Below are positions 1 to 8,993 of a DNA stretch of 64,000 nucleotides, one piece after another. The position numbers and the translations under genes are program-made. The stretch comes from Novosphingobium sp. NDB2Meth1 (GTDB taxonomy: Bacteria; Pseudomonadota; Alphaproteobacteria; Sphingomonadales; Sphingomonadaceae), in assembly GCF_900117425.1 (NCBI RefSeq), contig NZ_FPEH01000016.1:186001-250000 (forward strand), given 5' to 3'. Position 1 is the stretch's first letter. Each line of letters opens with the position of its first letter. Under the pieces are notes generated by a model. The model had not been told where the DNA came from. It did not search any database and saw only the letters and a program-made list of their open reading frames with translations.

Positions 1-402
1 CTGCCATAGTCATCCATCTTCACGCTTCGCTGCCCTCACCCAGAAAGCCTGCTTCAGCACCCCCTGCCGCAGGCAAAAATCTACCCTCGCCGGGAAAGCA
101 CCCCTGCTCCCGGCCATGAAACTTGCGATTGTCGTGACCCCGGATAGGCTACAGACCTGCTGAGGCAGGGCCCGCGTCGCACCGGGAGAAACATGTCTAT
201 TGGCGATCACGAGGGATTCGCAAGCACCGAACCGCAAAAAAACTGAAATAAAGAATCTTGACTGCCTAAACGTGGCGGAAATCAATCAAGGTGCTGAATT
301 TGTTGGATTTTGCTTCAGACTGCCCGCGAATCGGCAGAAAACTGCGACTCATGCGTGACAGAGCCGAGGTCAAAGATGACGGCGCGGCTTGTAACGGGGG
401 TG
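1..402. other. Unassigned region at left edge
   Basis: No convincing gene is visible here. A 91-codon open frame on the minus strand lacks any recognisable domain. An A-rich stretch near 236-256 is followed by TTGACT at about 259-264, which could be a promoter element. In many relatives dnaA follows rpsT; no DnaA-like reading frame and no exact DnaA box (TTATCCACA) was seen, so if that gene order holds here, dnaA lies beyond the edge. Confidence 0.4.
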
Positions 403-441
403 AAACAAAACGCGGCCGGTGTCGGGGACACCAGCCGCGTT
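403..441 (-). terminator. Rho-independent terminator of rpsT
   Basis: A 15-bp stem (AACGCGGC... pairing with ...GCCGCGTT, one G-T wobble) closes on a 3-nt GGG loop. On the minus strand it is followed by TTTTGTTT. It lies about 50 bp beyond the rpsT stop codon in the right orientation. Confidence 0.8.
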
Positions 442-489
442 CCGTGTTTGTACGTAGTGCAGGCCCTTCAAGGCCTTACCCGAAGCGAA

Positions 490-750
490 TCAGAGCGAGG
501 CGACTCGCTTCGACAGGCGCGACATCTTGCGCGCCACGGTGTTCTTGTGGAGCACACCGCGCGCCACGCCGCGCGCCAGCTCGGGCTGAGCGGCATGCAG
601 CGCTTCGGCAGCCGCCGCCTTGTCACCACCGGCGATCGCCGCTTCGACCTTCTTCACGAAGGTACGGATGCGGGAGAGGCGGTTGCCGTTGATCTCGGCA
701 CGGTTGGCATTGCGACGGATGCGCTTACGGGCTTGCGGCGTATTGGCCAT
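490..750 (-). CDS. rpsT: 30S ribosomal protein S20
   Basis: S20 is a primary 16S rRNA-binding protein of the small ribosomal subunit. The 86-residue product begins [17 protein letters not shown] and is strongly basic and helical, with the expected KR-rich N-terminus and an Ala-rich C-terminal half ([16 protein letters not shown]); length and composition match the family. It is monocistronic: the P450 gene upstream ends about 150 bp away, and a strong hairpin terminator lies downstream at 403-441. In related genomes rpsT neighbours dnaA, but that gene is not inside this window. Identity is secure. Confidence 0.95.
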   Translation of the reverse strand: MANTPQARKRIRRNANRAEINGNRLSRIRTFVKKVEAAIAGGDKAAAAEALHAAQPELARGVARGVLHKNTVARKMSRLSKRVASL

Positions 751-848
751 GACTGTCCTGTTTCAAGAGCCGGAACCGCATGATACGCGGGCGGCGAATA
801 AACCTGAGGGCCCGGCAAAGTCCTGTCAGACTCTGTCGGAAAGCGCGC

Positions 849-877
849 CCCTTAGCTAGGGCATGCCGAATCGTCAA
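849..877 (-). promoter_or_regulatory. Possible rpsT promoter
   Basis: On the minus strand TTGACG (872-877) is followed after 17 nt by TAAGGG (849-854), upstream of rpsT and just past the P450 gene. The -35 is good and the -10 is poor, so this is only a candidate. Confidence 0.3.
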
Positions 878-897
878 CCGATGAGTGGTGAGCGCAC

Positions 898-2316
898 TCA
901 CCTCAGCCGCGTGAACTTCACCGGCAACCCGTCGCGCGGCTTGGGGATCGGCCAGGGCTGCCACGCTGGCGCGTAGCCCGGTTCGACTTCGACCCGATAG
1001 CGCGTGAGGATGTGGTGCACCAGCAACTTGGTCTGCATCGTCGCGAAATGAAGGCCGAGGCACATATGCGCCCCGCCGCCGTACGGGATCCACGCATACT
1101 TGTGCCGCGCTGCCACGGCCTCGGGCGTGAAGCGCATGGGATCGAACCGCTCGGGCTCGGGCCAGAGCGCCGGATCGGCGTGGACCGCCGAGGCGCTGAC
1201 ATCGACATCGGTGCCGGCGGGAATGCGAAAGCCCCGGAAGGTGAAGTCCTTCAGCGCGCGGCGCGGCGTGGAAGGCACCGGCGGCATGATCCGCAGGGCT
1301 TCCTTCATCGCCATCTCGGTCAGTTCCAGCTTGCCCAGCGCATCGAACGCCAGCGGCACGCCGTCGCCCCCCGCCGCCGCGCGGGCTTCGGCGCGCAGCT
1401 TGTCCTGCCAGTCCTGATTCTTCGCGAGGTGCCAGATCAGCGTGGTGAACGAACTCGTGATCGTGTCGTGCGCGGCCATCATCAGGAAGATCATGTGATC
1501 GACCACGACGTCCTCGGGCAGCAAGTCGCCGTCTCCGTCCTCCCGCCGCGCCAACGCGAATTGGCTGAACATGTCCTGCCCGGGATTGGCGCGCCGCTCG
1601 CGCAGGAGCCCGGTGAAGTACTCCACCATCAGCTTGCGCCCGGCATAGCCCCGGCCCATCGCGGTGAACGGCAGCGGCCGCCGGATCGGCGCGACGGCGG
1701 CCTGCACCATGTCGACAAAGGCCTTGTTGAGCGTATCCGCTTCCGGCCCGAACGGCAGACCGAGGAAACTGGTCGCCGCGGTCTGCAAGGTGAGCGCCTT
1801 GATCGCCGGATAGAACTTGCGCTCCCCTTCGCCCCAGGCTTCCACGCCCGCCGCGATATCGGCATTGAGCAGGTCGCAGTAATGCCGCATCGGCTCGGGC
1901 TTGAACGCGATAGACAGCGCCTTGCGGTCCGCCCGGTGCGCGGCGAAGTCCATCAGCATCAGCCCGCGCGGGAACAGCAGGTTGAGCACCGGGCCCCAGC
2001 CCTGCTCGGAACTGAAGATCTTGTCGCGGTCGAACAGCACGAGCTCGTTCGCATCGGGCCCGATCAGCACGACCTGCCGCCGCCCGAAGCCGCGCGTGCG
2101 ATAGACGTCGCCATGCTTTGCGCGCATCCGTTTCCCAAAGCCGATGGGGTCGGCGAGGAGCATGAACGTGGTGCCGACCAGCGGCCAGCCGTCCTCGCCG
2201 GGGATCGAATCAAGCTCGCGCTCGTCCTTAAGGCGGATCCAGTGCGGATTGCCGCGTTCGGACTGCGCGTCATGCGGACGAATGGACCGCGATTGCGGTG
2301 CTGCGAGGCTTGCCAC
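898..2316 (-). CDS. Cytochrome P450
   Basis: A heme-thiolate monooxygenase; substrate not predictable. Visible P450 features in order: an N-terminal proline/glycine-rich hinge (IPGEDGWPLVG), an I-helix segment AAHDTITSSF with the oxygen-activating acid/Thr pair, the K-helix ExxR (KEALR), and the heme loop PYGGGAHMCLG containing the Cys ligand. I start at a GTG at 2316 because an AGGAG sits 7 nt upstream (2324-2328); a longer frame to 2391 would run through the palindromic site at 2338-2368 and adds a sequence unlike a P450. This gives 472 residues, normal for a soluble bacterial P450. It is last in a minus-strand run after hemH (58-bp gap), so heme supply and use are adjacent. No ferredoxin or reductase partner is nearby. 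Confidence 0.88.
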   Translation of the reverse strand: MASLAAPQSRSIRPHDAQSERGNPHWIRLKDERELDSIPGEDGWPLVGTTFMLLADPIGFGKRMRAKHGDVYRTRGFGRRQVVLIGPDANELVLFDRDKIFSSEQGWGPVLNLLFPRGLMLMDFAAHRADRKALSIAFKPEPMRHYCDLLNADIAAGVEAWGEGERKFYPAIKALTLQTAATSFLGLPFGPEADTLNKAFVDMVQAAVAPIRRPLPFTAMGRGYAGRKLMVEYFTGLLRERRANPGQDMFSQFALARREDGDGDLLPEDVVVDHMIFLMMAAHDTITSSFTTLIWHLAKNQDWQDKLRAEARAAAGGDGVPLAFDALGKLELTEMAMKEALRIMPPVPSTPRRALKDFTFRGFRIPAGTDVDVSASAVHADPALWPEPERFDPMRFTPEAVAARHKYAWIPYGGGAHMCLGLHFATMQTKLLVHHILTRYRVEVEPGYAPAWQPWPIPKPRDGLPVKFTRLR

Positions 2317-2337
2317 GGCTCTGCTCCTGCGAGTGCG

Positions 2338-2368
2338 ATTAACCGGGCGGTTAATGACACACTTGTCA
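2338..2368. promoter_or_regulatory. Two overlapping palindromes upstream of the P450 gene
   Basis: ATTAACCG-GG-CGGTTAAT (2338-2355) is a perfect 8-bp-arm inverted repeat. It overlaps TGACA-CACT-TGTCA (2355-2368), a second inverted repeat. Both sit 20-50 bp upstream of the preferred P450 start, where an operator would block or modulate transcription. The size suits a TetR- or MarR-type dimer; no such regulator gene is adjacent. Confidence 0.55.
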
Positions 2369-2374
2369 GTTAAG

Positions 2375-3388
2375 TCAAATCCAGCCGGCAAGTTCCCGGC
2401 GCACCAAAGCTTCGAGCATGTCCATGCCGGTCTCGGTGGCGTTGAGGCAGGTCAGCGCCGCGAAATGCGTGCCGCCCGCCGCCTCGAAGTCCTCGCGGCC
2501 CCGGATGCCCAGTTCCTCGATGGTTTCGAGGCAATCGGACGAGAATCCGGGTGCGGCGACGACCATGCGGCGAATGCCGTTGGTGGCCTGCACCTTGATC
2601 ACGTCATCCGTCGCGGGCTCCAGCCACTTGGCGCGGCCGAAGCGCGACTGGAAGCTGGTGGCGAGCTTCAGCTCCGGGTGCGACGTGGCAAATGCCTCGC
2701 CCAGCAGGCGCGCGGTCTTCTGGCAGTGGCAGTGATAGGGATCGCCAAGGCGCAATGTCCGCTCGGGCATGCCGTGGAAGCTCAGCACCAGCAGTTCCGG
2801 CGCAAAATCGAGCGCTGCGATCTGGGCGGAGAGACTCTGGTGCAACGCGGTGATCATCAACGGATCGTCGAAATAGGGCGGCAGGGTGCGCAGTGCCGGA
2901 AGGCGGCGGCGATCCTTGATCCAGTCTGCCACGGCATCAAGCGCACTTGCGGTCGTCGCACCCGAGTACTGCGGATAAAGCGGCGCCACGAGAATGCGCT
3001 CACAGCCGTCGGCGAGGAGCTTGTCGAGCTCTGCCGCCATCGCCGGCTTCTGATAGCGCATCGCGTGGCGGACGATCGCGGCCTCGCCCAGCCGGGCCTG
3101 CAGCGCGCGCGCCTGCGCGGCGGTGTGGAAGGCAAGCGGCGATCCCTCGTCGGTCCAGACCTGGCTATAGGCGTGGGCGGATTTGCGGGGCCGGGTGCGC
3201 AGCACGAGCCCGCGCAGGATCGGCTGCCAGAAGATCTGCGGGATCTCCACGACGCGGCGGTCGGAGAGGAACTCGGCAAGATAGCGGCGCACCGCGCCTT
3301 CATCGGGCGCGTCGGGCGTGCCGAGGTTGACCAGCAGCACTCCGATCTTGCCGGTCAGAATCCGGGGATGGTCGGCAGGTTGGTCCAT
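2375..3388 (-). CDS. hemH: Ferrochelatase
   Basis: Inserts Fe2+ into protoporphyrin IX, the last step of heme synthesis, in the cytoplasm or at the inner membrane. The 337-residue product has the family N-terminus (GVLLVNLGTPDAP), the conserved segment LSFHGMPE around residue 200 containing the catalytic His, and the C-terminal segment APGFSSDCLETIEELGI. Length is typical. It lies 8 bp after the molybdoprotein gene and 58 bp before the P450 gene, all on the minus strand, so co-transcription is likely. There is nothing odd in the reading frame. Confidence 0.95.
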   Translation of the reverse strand: MDQPADHPRILTGKIGVLLVNLGTPDAPDEGAVRRYLAEFLSDRRVVEIPQIFWQPILRGLVLRTRPRKSAHAYSQVWTDEGSPLAFHTAAQARALQARLGEAAIVRHAMRYQKPAMAAELDKLLADGCERILVAPLYPQYSGATTASALDAVADWIKDRRRLPALRTLPPYFDDPLMITALHQSLSAQIAALDFAPELLVLSFHGMPERTLRLGDPYHCHCQKTARLLGEAFATSHPELKLATSFQSRFGRAKWLEPATDDVIKVQATNGIRRMVVAAPGFSSDCLETIEELGIRGREDFEAAGGTHFAALTCLNATETGMDMLEALVRRELAGWI

Positions 3389-3396
3389 GGCGCTGA

Positions 3397-5697
3397 TCAG
3401 AGGCCTTCAGAAAGCAGGGGGAGACGGCGAAAGCGCAGTCCTGTGGCAGAAAACAGCGCGTTGGCAATGGCAGGCGCGACAGCTGTGGTCGCCAGCTCGC
3501 CGGGATCGAACGGTTGCTCGTCCGACTCGGCAAACGCAATATCAACCTTGGGGCAATCGGCAAGCAGCGGCAGGCCCAATTGTGCAAGGCGGCCCGCCGT
3601 GGGCAGACCAGCAGCATAGGCCGTGCTGCCGCCGATGGCTTGCGCGAGCGCGAACAGCATCCCGCCTTCGACCTGCTGGCGCGCGATGTCGACATTCACG
3701 ATGCGGCCGATGTCGAGCAGCGCGGTCAACTGGTCGACCCGGATCGCGCCTTCCTCCTGCCGCGCCGTCGCCACCACGGCAATGAAGCCGCTGCGGGGGC
3801 CCTCGGGCGCGGCGAGGTCCATGCGGTGGCAGGCGATGCCCTGCCCGGACGCATCCGCCCCGCCGCCCCACATCGCCATGCGCGCCGCCCCGACAAGGCA
3901 GGCAGCAAGGCGCGGCTGTCCGGTGAGCATGCCGATGCGGTAGGAAAGCGGCTCGGCCCCGCCGAAATGCGCGCACTCGTCTATGAAGCTCTCGGTGAAG
4001 AACGCGCTGTAGGCATGCGCATTGCCGCGATAGCGCGCCGTGGGCAGCGGCAGATAGACGGGCACGTGGTCCACCGCGCGTTCGGGGATCGCATAGAGCG
4101 GCATTGCCCCTTCGCAGGCGAGCGGATCGGCGCGATCCTTGGCGGCCGCCTGCGCGTCCATGGCGTCCGCACCATCCAGCAGCCGCGCGCCGGCCTCGAT
4201 AGCCGTGGCAGGCAGCGCCATGCGCGTGCGCAAGCCGAGCAGCTGGCGCTTGTCCGGGCCGATCGAGGCGGAGAGCAGTGCGGAGACCGGCGTGCGAGGG
4301 TAGCCTGCCAGCGCCTCCTCCCAACGGCTCCACATCAGTTGCACCGGGCGGCCCAGCGCCTTGGCGATCTCCACCGCCTCGACCGCGATCCGCGCATCGA
4401 GCCGCGCATCGAAGCTGCCGCCAGCGTGCATCGGATAGACCACCACGTTGCGCCGCGAGACGCCCGCCGCCCTGGCCGCCTGCCGCCGCACCAGTTCGGG
4501 TGCCTGTGTCGCAAGCCACAACTCGAGCTTGCCCCCGCTGAGCCGCGCGGTCGCGGTCGCGGTTTCCAGCGGGGCATGGAGCGCGGGCTCGATATCATAA
4601 CGCGCGGTGAGGCTGGGCTTGGCGAGCAGCGGGTCAGGATCGCCTTCCGCCATCAAGCGGGTTGCCGCGCCCTTGCGCAGCGCGGTGTCGATCCGCGCAT
4701 CGAGCGCGGACGAATCCGCGATCCGCCCCGCCGCATGGAAGCGCGGCTCCATCGCCAGCACCGCCTTGTGTGCGGCATGCCAGGTCTTCGCAGCCGCCGC
4801 GACCCAGCGCTTCGACTGGACAACGCCGACCAAGCCGGGAACTGCCTCCGCCGCCTTGCGGTCGAAGCTGGAAAGCACGGTATCGCCCTGCGGTCCGTGG
4901 ACAATCGCGGCGTGAACCATGCCCGGAACGCGCACATCGCCCGCATAGACGAAGCTGCCATCGGCCTTGGCGGGCAAGTCGAGCCGAGGGTAGCGCGGCC
5001 TTGCGCCCTCGGGAAACTGGCCGGGGCGCTCCCTCGGCGGTTCGGCGCGCAGGGCGGGTGGCTCCGGCGGATCGTACGTCACTGCCTCCGGGATGAGCGC
5101 GGCGAATGCGAGGCGCTGCTTGCCGTTCACCACGTAATGCCCGGCGGTATCGAGCGTTTCCCAGCCGACATTCCACTGCGCCGCCGCCGCCTGCATCAAC
5201 ATCGCCCGCAGGCCCGCCGCCGCCGCACGCAAGGGCGCCTCGAACGCGGCGAGCGCGGTCCCTTCGGCGGTGATCATCATCGGCTCGCGCTCGGCATGGG
5301 TGCGGGCGAGCCAGTCGTCGGGCGTATCGGCCAGCGCGGGCAGGAAGCGCGGCTGCCAGCGCGACTGCCACAGCGGCGCCCAGCGCGCGGCGAGCACCGG
5401 ATCGCCGTAGATCGGGCTCGGCGGCGTCGGCTCCACCCCGACGCGCTTCCAGTCCGCGCCGAGTTCGACCGCGACGACCTGTGCCAGCAGCGTCGAGATG
5501 CCCTGCCCCATCTCGCACACCGGGACGGCGACACTGATCGCGCCATCCTTGGCGAGGCGGATGAAGCTGTCGAACACATGTTCGTCCGGTCCGGCGACGA
5601 GCGCGCTGGCATAGCGGCGCGGCGAGAGCGCGAAAGCGACGAGCAGCGCACCCGCGCCCCCCGCGCCGATCAGCAGCCCGCGCCGGGTCAGCCTCAT
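3397..5697 (-). CDS. Molybdopterin-dependent hydroxylase large subunit (xanthine dehydrogenase family, IorB-like)
   Basis: The 766-residue product starts with a twin-arginine-type signal (MRLTRRGLLIGAGGAGALLVAFAL), and the mature part begins with a segment typical of the isoquinoline 1-oxidoreductase beta/aldehyde dehydrogenase branch (DEHVFDSFIRLAKDGAISV, then VCEMGQGISTLLAQVVAVEL). It should bind Mo-MCD and hydroxylate an aldehyde or N-heterocycle in the periplasm. The electron-transferring [2Fe-2S] small subunit normally encoded beside it is absent here. Its ATG overlaps the apbC stop by 4 bp, implying translational coupling. The product is slightly divergent from two-subunit enzymes, so the substrate is unknown. 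Confidence 0.8.
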   Translation of the reverse strand: MRLTRRGLLIGAGGAGALLVAFALSPRRYASALVAGPDEHVFDSFIRLAKDGAISVAVPVCEMGQGISTLLAQVVAVELGADWKRVGVEPTPPSPIYGDPVLAARWAPLWQSRWQPRFLPALADTPDDWLARTHAEREPMMITAEGTALAAFEAPLRAAAAGLRAMLMQAAAAQWNVGWETLDTAGHYVVNGKQRLAFAALIPEAVTYDPPEPPALRAEPPRERPGQFPEGARPRYPRLDLPAKADGSFVYAGDVRVPGMVHAAIVHGPQGDTVLSSFDRKAAEAVPGLVGVVQSKRWVAAAAKTWHAAHKAVLAMEPRFHAAGRIADSSALDARIDTALRKGAATRLMAEGDPDPLLAKPSLTARYDIEPALHAPLETATATARLSGGKLELWLATQAPELVRRQAARAAGVSRRNVVVYPMHAGGSFDARLDARIAVEAVEIAKALGRPVQLMWSRWEEALAGYPRTPVSALLSASIGPDKRQLLGLRTRMALPATAIEAGARLLDGADAMDAQAAAKDRADPLACEGAMPLYAIPERAVDHVPVYLPLPTARYRGNAHAYSAFFTESFIDECAHFGGAEPLSYRIGMLTGQPRLAACLVGAARMAMWGGGADASGQGIACHRMDLAAPEGPRSGFIAVVATARQEEGAIRVDQLTALLDIGRIVNVDIARQQVEGGMLFALAQAIGGSTAYAAGLPTAGRLAQLGLPLLADCPKVDIAFAESDEQPFDPGELATTAVAPAIANALFSATGLRFRRLPLLSEGL

Positions 5698-6770
5698 CCC
5701 TTCTGCGCGTCCAGCCAGTCGAGCACGCGCTGGGCAATGCCGGCAAAGATCGCCGCTTCGGGGCCGTTCCCGGCGGCAGGCGGCTCACCCGCATCGCTCG
5801 ACTGGCGGATTGCGAGATTGAGCGGCACGCGGCCGAGGAAGGGCAGACCCATCGTCTTGGCTGCGGCTTCCGCGCCGCCCTGGCCGAACGGATCGCTGCT
5901 TTCGCCGCAATGCGGGCAGACGTAGCCCGACATGTTCTCGACCATGCCGATCAGCGGCACGTCGCCCTGCTCGAACAGGCGGATCGCGCGCGCGGCATCC
6001 ATCAGCGCAAGGTCCTGCGGGGTCGAGACGATCACCGCGCCCGCCGGCTTGTGCTTCTGGAGCATGGTCAGCTGCACGTCGCCCGTGCCCGGCGGCAAGT
6101 CGACGACGAGGATCTCGGCATCGCCCCAATGCGCATCGATCAGCTGGCCGAGCGCATTGCCCGCCATCGGCCCGCGCCACGCGATCGCCTGCCCGGGCTG
6201 CACGAGGTGGCCCATCGAGAGCATCGGCACGCCCCACGGGCTTTGCACCGGGTGGATCTTCTGGTTCTCCGCCTCGGGCTTGCGGCCTTCGGTCGCCAGC
6301 AGGCGCGGCTGCGAGGGGCCGTAGATATCGGCATCGACCAGCCCGACCTTGCGGCCCAGCTTCGCCATCGCGACGGCGAGGTTGGCGGACAGCGTCGACT
6401 TGCCGACGCCGCCCTTGCCCGATCCCACCGCGACAATCCGCCGCGTGACTTTCTCGGCCGTCATCCCCACGCGCACTTCGGCGGCGCCGGCAGCGCGCGC
6501 CGCTTCCTTCACCTTGGCCTCAAGCGCATCGCGGCCAGCGCGGTCCAGCCCGCTCACTTCGAGGATGATCGAGGCCGTCTCGCCATCCGCCTTCACCGTC
6601 TGCATGCGCGCGCCTGCGGCCATGCGGACGGCCTGTTCCAACGCTGTCTGATCGAGGCTCAATGCCGCTGTCCCGTTCTTGCCCTGTCGGTCGTCCCCTA
6701 GAGTCTTTTCCACTCTCGTGGAAGGCGGCACCTGCCCGCTGTGCTTCCGTGGAACGGACGCACATTTCAA
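5694..6770 (-). CDS. apbC: Mrp/ApbC-family Fe-S cluster carrier ATPase
   Basis: A P-loop NTPase that carries or delivers Fe-S clusters. Visible parts: an N-terminal DUF59-like segment of about 90 residues, the deviant Walker A GSGKGGVGKST, the switch region LVDADIYGPSQPR, LVVDLPPGTGD (Walker B area), and a CPHC pair near residue 285 that bridges a cluster in the homodimer. The start is uncertain: the first 20-35 residues of the longest frame look non-native, and a start near the TTG or downstream of the ALSLDQ segment is possible. The stop overlaps the start of the molybdoprotein gene (ATGA), consistent with a role in maturing that Fe-S/Mo enzyme, but this is inference. Confidence 0.88.
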   Translation of the reverse strand: MKCASVPRKHSGQVPPSTRVEKTLGDDRQGKNGTAALSLDQTALEQAVRMAAGARMQTVKADGETASIILEVSGLDRAGRDALEAKVKEAARAAGAAEVRVGMTAEKVTRRIVAVGSGKGGVGKSTLSANLAVAMAKLGRKVGLVDADIYGPSQPRLLATEGRKPEAENQKIHPVQSPWGVPMLSMGHLVQPGQAIAWRGPMAGNALGQLIDAHWGDAEILVVDLPPGTGDVQLTMLQKHKPAGAVIVSTPQDLALMDAARAIRLFEQGDVPLIGMVENMSGYVCPHCGESSDPFGQGGAEAAAKTMGLPFLGRVPLNLAIRQSSDAGEPPAAGNGPEAAIFAGIAQRVLDWLDAQKG

Positions 6771-6831
6771 CCGGCGAATTTTCCCAGTGAGACACTGTTT
6801 TTAACCGCAGAGCGTACCTATAGTCCCCTCC

Positions 6832-7995
6832 ATGATTTCTTTCGGTGGACGAATGTCGCGGATCGGTCTGGCCATGGCCGGCAAGAAGAGCCCCTGGGGC
6901 GCTGGTGATACGGGGAGCGGAGAGCCTTCAGGCGAACCGGCGGGCGACGGCGGCGATTCCGCGCCCGACAGCACCCCGCCGCCTCCACGCGGCAATGGCC
7001 CGCGCAATCCGTGGCTGCCGCCCTCCTCGGGCGACGGGCGCCGCGGGCAGACCCTCGAAGACCTGTTCAAGCGCCGCGCCGGTGGCGGGGGCGGCGGCAA
7101 TGGCCCCGGCTTCCGCTTGCCCCAGCGCCCCGGTGGCGGCTCGTGGGTGCCGGTTGCGATCGGTCTTGTCGTGCTGCTCTGGCTTGGCGCGACGATGGTC
7201 CACCGCGTGTCACCGCAGGAAAAGGGCATCGTCAGCACATTCGGTGCCTATAGCCATACCATCGATTCGGGCGTCTCGCTGACATTGCCCTGGCCGATCC
7301 AGTCCGTGACGGTGGAAGACGTCACCTCGATCCGCCGCGATTCCATCCCCGAAGGCGATGGCGAGCGACTGATGCTCACGGGCGACCAGAACCTCGTCGA
7401 CCTCACCTATCTTGTCCGCTGGAACATCAAGGACCTCAAGCTCTACACCTTCCAGCTCGCGCAGCCGGCGGAGACCGTGAAGGAAGTGGCAGAGGCCGCG
7501 ATGCGCCAGTCGATTGCCGAAGTGACGCTGAACGACGCGATGGGTTCGGGCCGCGCCGCGATCGAGGCCAATGTGCGCGAGCGGATGCAGCGCGTGCTCG
7601 ACGCCTATCGCTCGGGCGTGAAGATCCAGGGTGTCGAGATCAAGAAGACCGACCCGCCGGCCAAGGTCGTCGATGCCTTCAAGGAAGTGCTCGCCGCCCA
7701 GCAGGACGCGCAGAGCGATATCAACCGCGCCGAAGCCTATGCGCAGCAGATCACCCAGCGCGCGCAGGGTGAGGCGACCGCGTTCGACAAGGTCTACGAG
7801 CAGTACAAGCTCGCCCCCGAAGTGACTCGGCGGCGCATGTATTACGACACGATGGAGCGCGTGCTGAGCAAGACCGACAAGGTGATCGTCGAAACGCCGG
7901 GGGTCATGTCCTACCTGCCGCTGCCGGGGATCAGGCAGACACCCCCGCCGGCCGATACGACCGTGAACGGGGCCAATGGTGGGGAGCGCCGCTGA
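6832..7995 (+). CDS. hflK: HflK, SPFH membrane protein (FtsH protease regulator)
   Basis: HflK forms, with HflC, a large periplasm-facing membrane complex that encloses and modulates FtsH. The product has a Gly/Pro-rich cytoplasmic N-terminus (about residues 10-105), one transmembrane helix (VAIGLVVLLWLGATMV), then the SPFH/band 7 domain (VSPQEKGIVSTFGAYSHTIDSGVSLTLPW) and an Ala/Gln-rich coiled coil. In-frame ATGs at 6832, 6853 and 6874 are all possible; GGTGGA lies close before 6853. A -10-like TATAGT lies just upstream of 6832, which favours an internal start. It is followed at once by hflC and then degP, a common gene order. Confidence 0.92.
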   Translation: MISFGGRMSRIGLAMAGKKSPWGAGDTGSGEPSGEPAGDGGDSAPDSTPPPPRGNGPRNPWLPPSSGDGRRGQTLEDLFKRRAGGGGGGNGPGFRLPQRPGGGSWVPVAIGLVVLLWLGATMVHRVSPQEKGIVSTFGAYSHTIDSGVSLTLPWPIQSVTVEDVTSIRRDSIPEGDGERLMLTGDQNLVDLTYLVRWNIKDLKLYTFQLAQPAETVKEVAEAAMRQSIAEVTLNDAMGSGRAAIEANVRERMQRVLDAYRSGVKIQGVEIKKTDPPAKVVDAFKEVLAAQQDAQSDINRAEAYAQQITQRAQGEATAFDKVYEQYKLAPEVTRRRMYYDTMERVLSKTDKVIVETPGVMSYLPLPGIRQTPPPADTTVNGANGGERR

Positions 7996-7996
7996 G

Positions 7997-8854
7997 ATGG
8001 AACAGACCCTGATCCGCCTGTGGCAGGAACAGAAGGCCGCGCTGATTGCGGTCGTCGTCGCCCTCGTCGTGCTGGTGAGCTGCGTCACCGTGGTCGGCGA
8101 GCAGGAGCAGGCGGTGATCGTCCGGCTGGGCGAGCCCAACCGCGTCGTCAACCGCTTCCGCCCCAATGCCGATTTCGGCCAGACGGGCGCGGGCATCGTT
8201 CTGCGCATCCCCTTCATCGAGCAGGTTGTCCGCATCGACAAGCGCGTGCTCGATGTGCAGATGGACCGCCAGCAGGTGACTTCGGCAGACCAGCGCCGCC
8301 TCGAAGTCGATGCCTACGCGCGCTTCCGCGTGATCGATCCGGTCAAGATGTACGAGACCGCCGGGACCGTGGACAAGGTGGCCGAACAGCTCCAGCCGAT
8401 CCTCAACTCGGTGCTGCGTCAGGAACTGGGCAAGCGCACCTTCGGCTCGCTGCTGACGGCGGACCGCGGGCAGGCGATGGTCAACATCCGCAAGGGGCTC
8501 GACAAGGAAGCGCGCGAATATGGCGCGCAAGTGATCGACGTGCGGATCAAGCGGGCGGACCTGCCCGACGGTGCACCGCTCGATTCCGCGTTTACCCGCA
8601 TGGCCACCGCGCGCCAGCAGGAAGCCGCGACAATCCGCGCCGAGGGCCAGAAGAACGCGCAGATCATCCAGGCGACGGCGGAAGCAACTGCCGCCAAGGT
8701 CTATGCGGAGAGCTTCGGCAAGGACCCGGAGTTCTACGACTTCTACCGCGCGATGAAGAGCTACGACTATACCTTCTCGCAGAAGGACAACAGCACCTCG
8801 ATCGTGCTGTCGCCCGACAACGCTTATCTGCGCCAGTTCAAGGGCGGGAAGTAA
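7997..8854 (+). CDS. hflC: HflC, SPFH membrane protein (FtsH protease regulator)
   Basis: Partner of HflK in the HflKC-FtsH complex. The chosen ATG at 7997 comes directly after the hflK stop, with GGGGAG upstream (7981-7986); a frame extending 21 bp into hflK is less likely. The 285-residue product has an N-terminal transmembrane helix (LIAVVVALVVLVSCVTVV), the band 7 start EQEQAVIVRLGEPNRVV, and a C-terminal coiled region rich in Ala/Gln/Glu. Length fits the family. It is co-transcribed with hflK; degP follows after about 140 bp with its own ribosome-binding site. Confidence 0.93.
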   Translation: MEQTLIRLWQEQKAALIAVVVALVVLVSCVTVVGEQEQAVIVRLGEPNRVVNRFRPNADFGQTGAGIVLRIPFIEQVVRIDKRVLDVQMDRQQVTSADQRRLEVDAYARFRVIDPVKMYETAGTVDKVAEQLQPILNSVLRQELGKRTFGSLLTADRGQAMVNIRKGLDKEAREYGAQVIDVRIKRADLPDGAPLDSAFTRMATARQQEAATIRAEGQKNAQIIQATAEATAAKVYAESFGKDPEFYDFYRAMKSYDYTFSQKDNSTSIVLSPDNAYLRQFKGGK

Positions 8855-8993
8855 CCGCACCGGACGCTGGCCGAATATGTTATTCAATCCCGGTTCAGGC
8901 GCCGCCATGTGAAAGCTGGGCACGCGGAATCGGGACGGGGACCTGATGCGCGGGCTCCCGCGCACCGCCGCTGAAATGAAGAGGAATTGCCAC

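Noticed and set aside
10..285. 91-codon minus-strand frame
   Set aside because: No RBS, domain or neighbour support.
1..402. Replication origin or dnaA at the left edge
   Set aside because: rpsT often neighbours dnaA, but no DnaA reading frame or exact DnaA boxes are present here.
1012..2373. A plus-strand frame of about 450 codons
   Set aside because: Antisense to the P450 gene, which has all its family motifs.
3514..5925. A very long plus-strand open frame of about 800 codons
   Set aside because: It is antisense to the Mo hydroxylase and apbC genes; it is rich in Arg/His/Gly with no domain, the usual shadow of a GC-rich gene.
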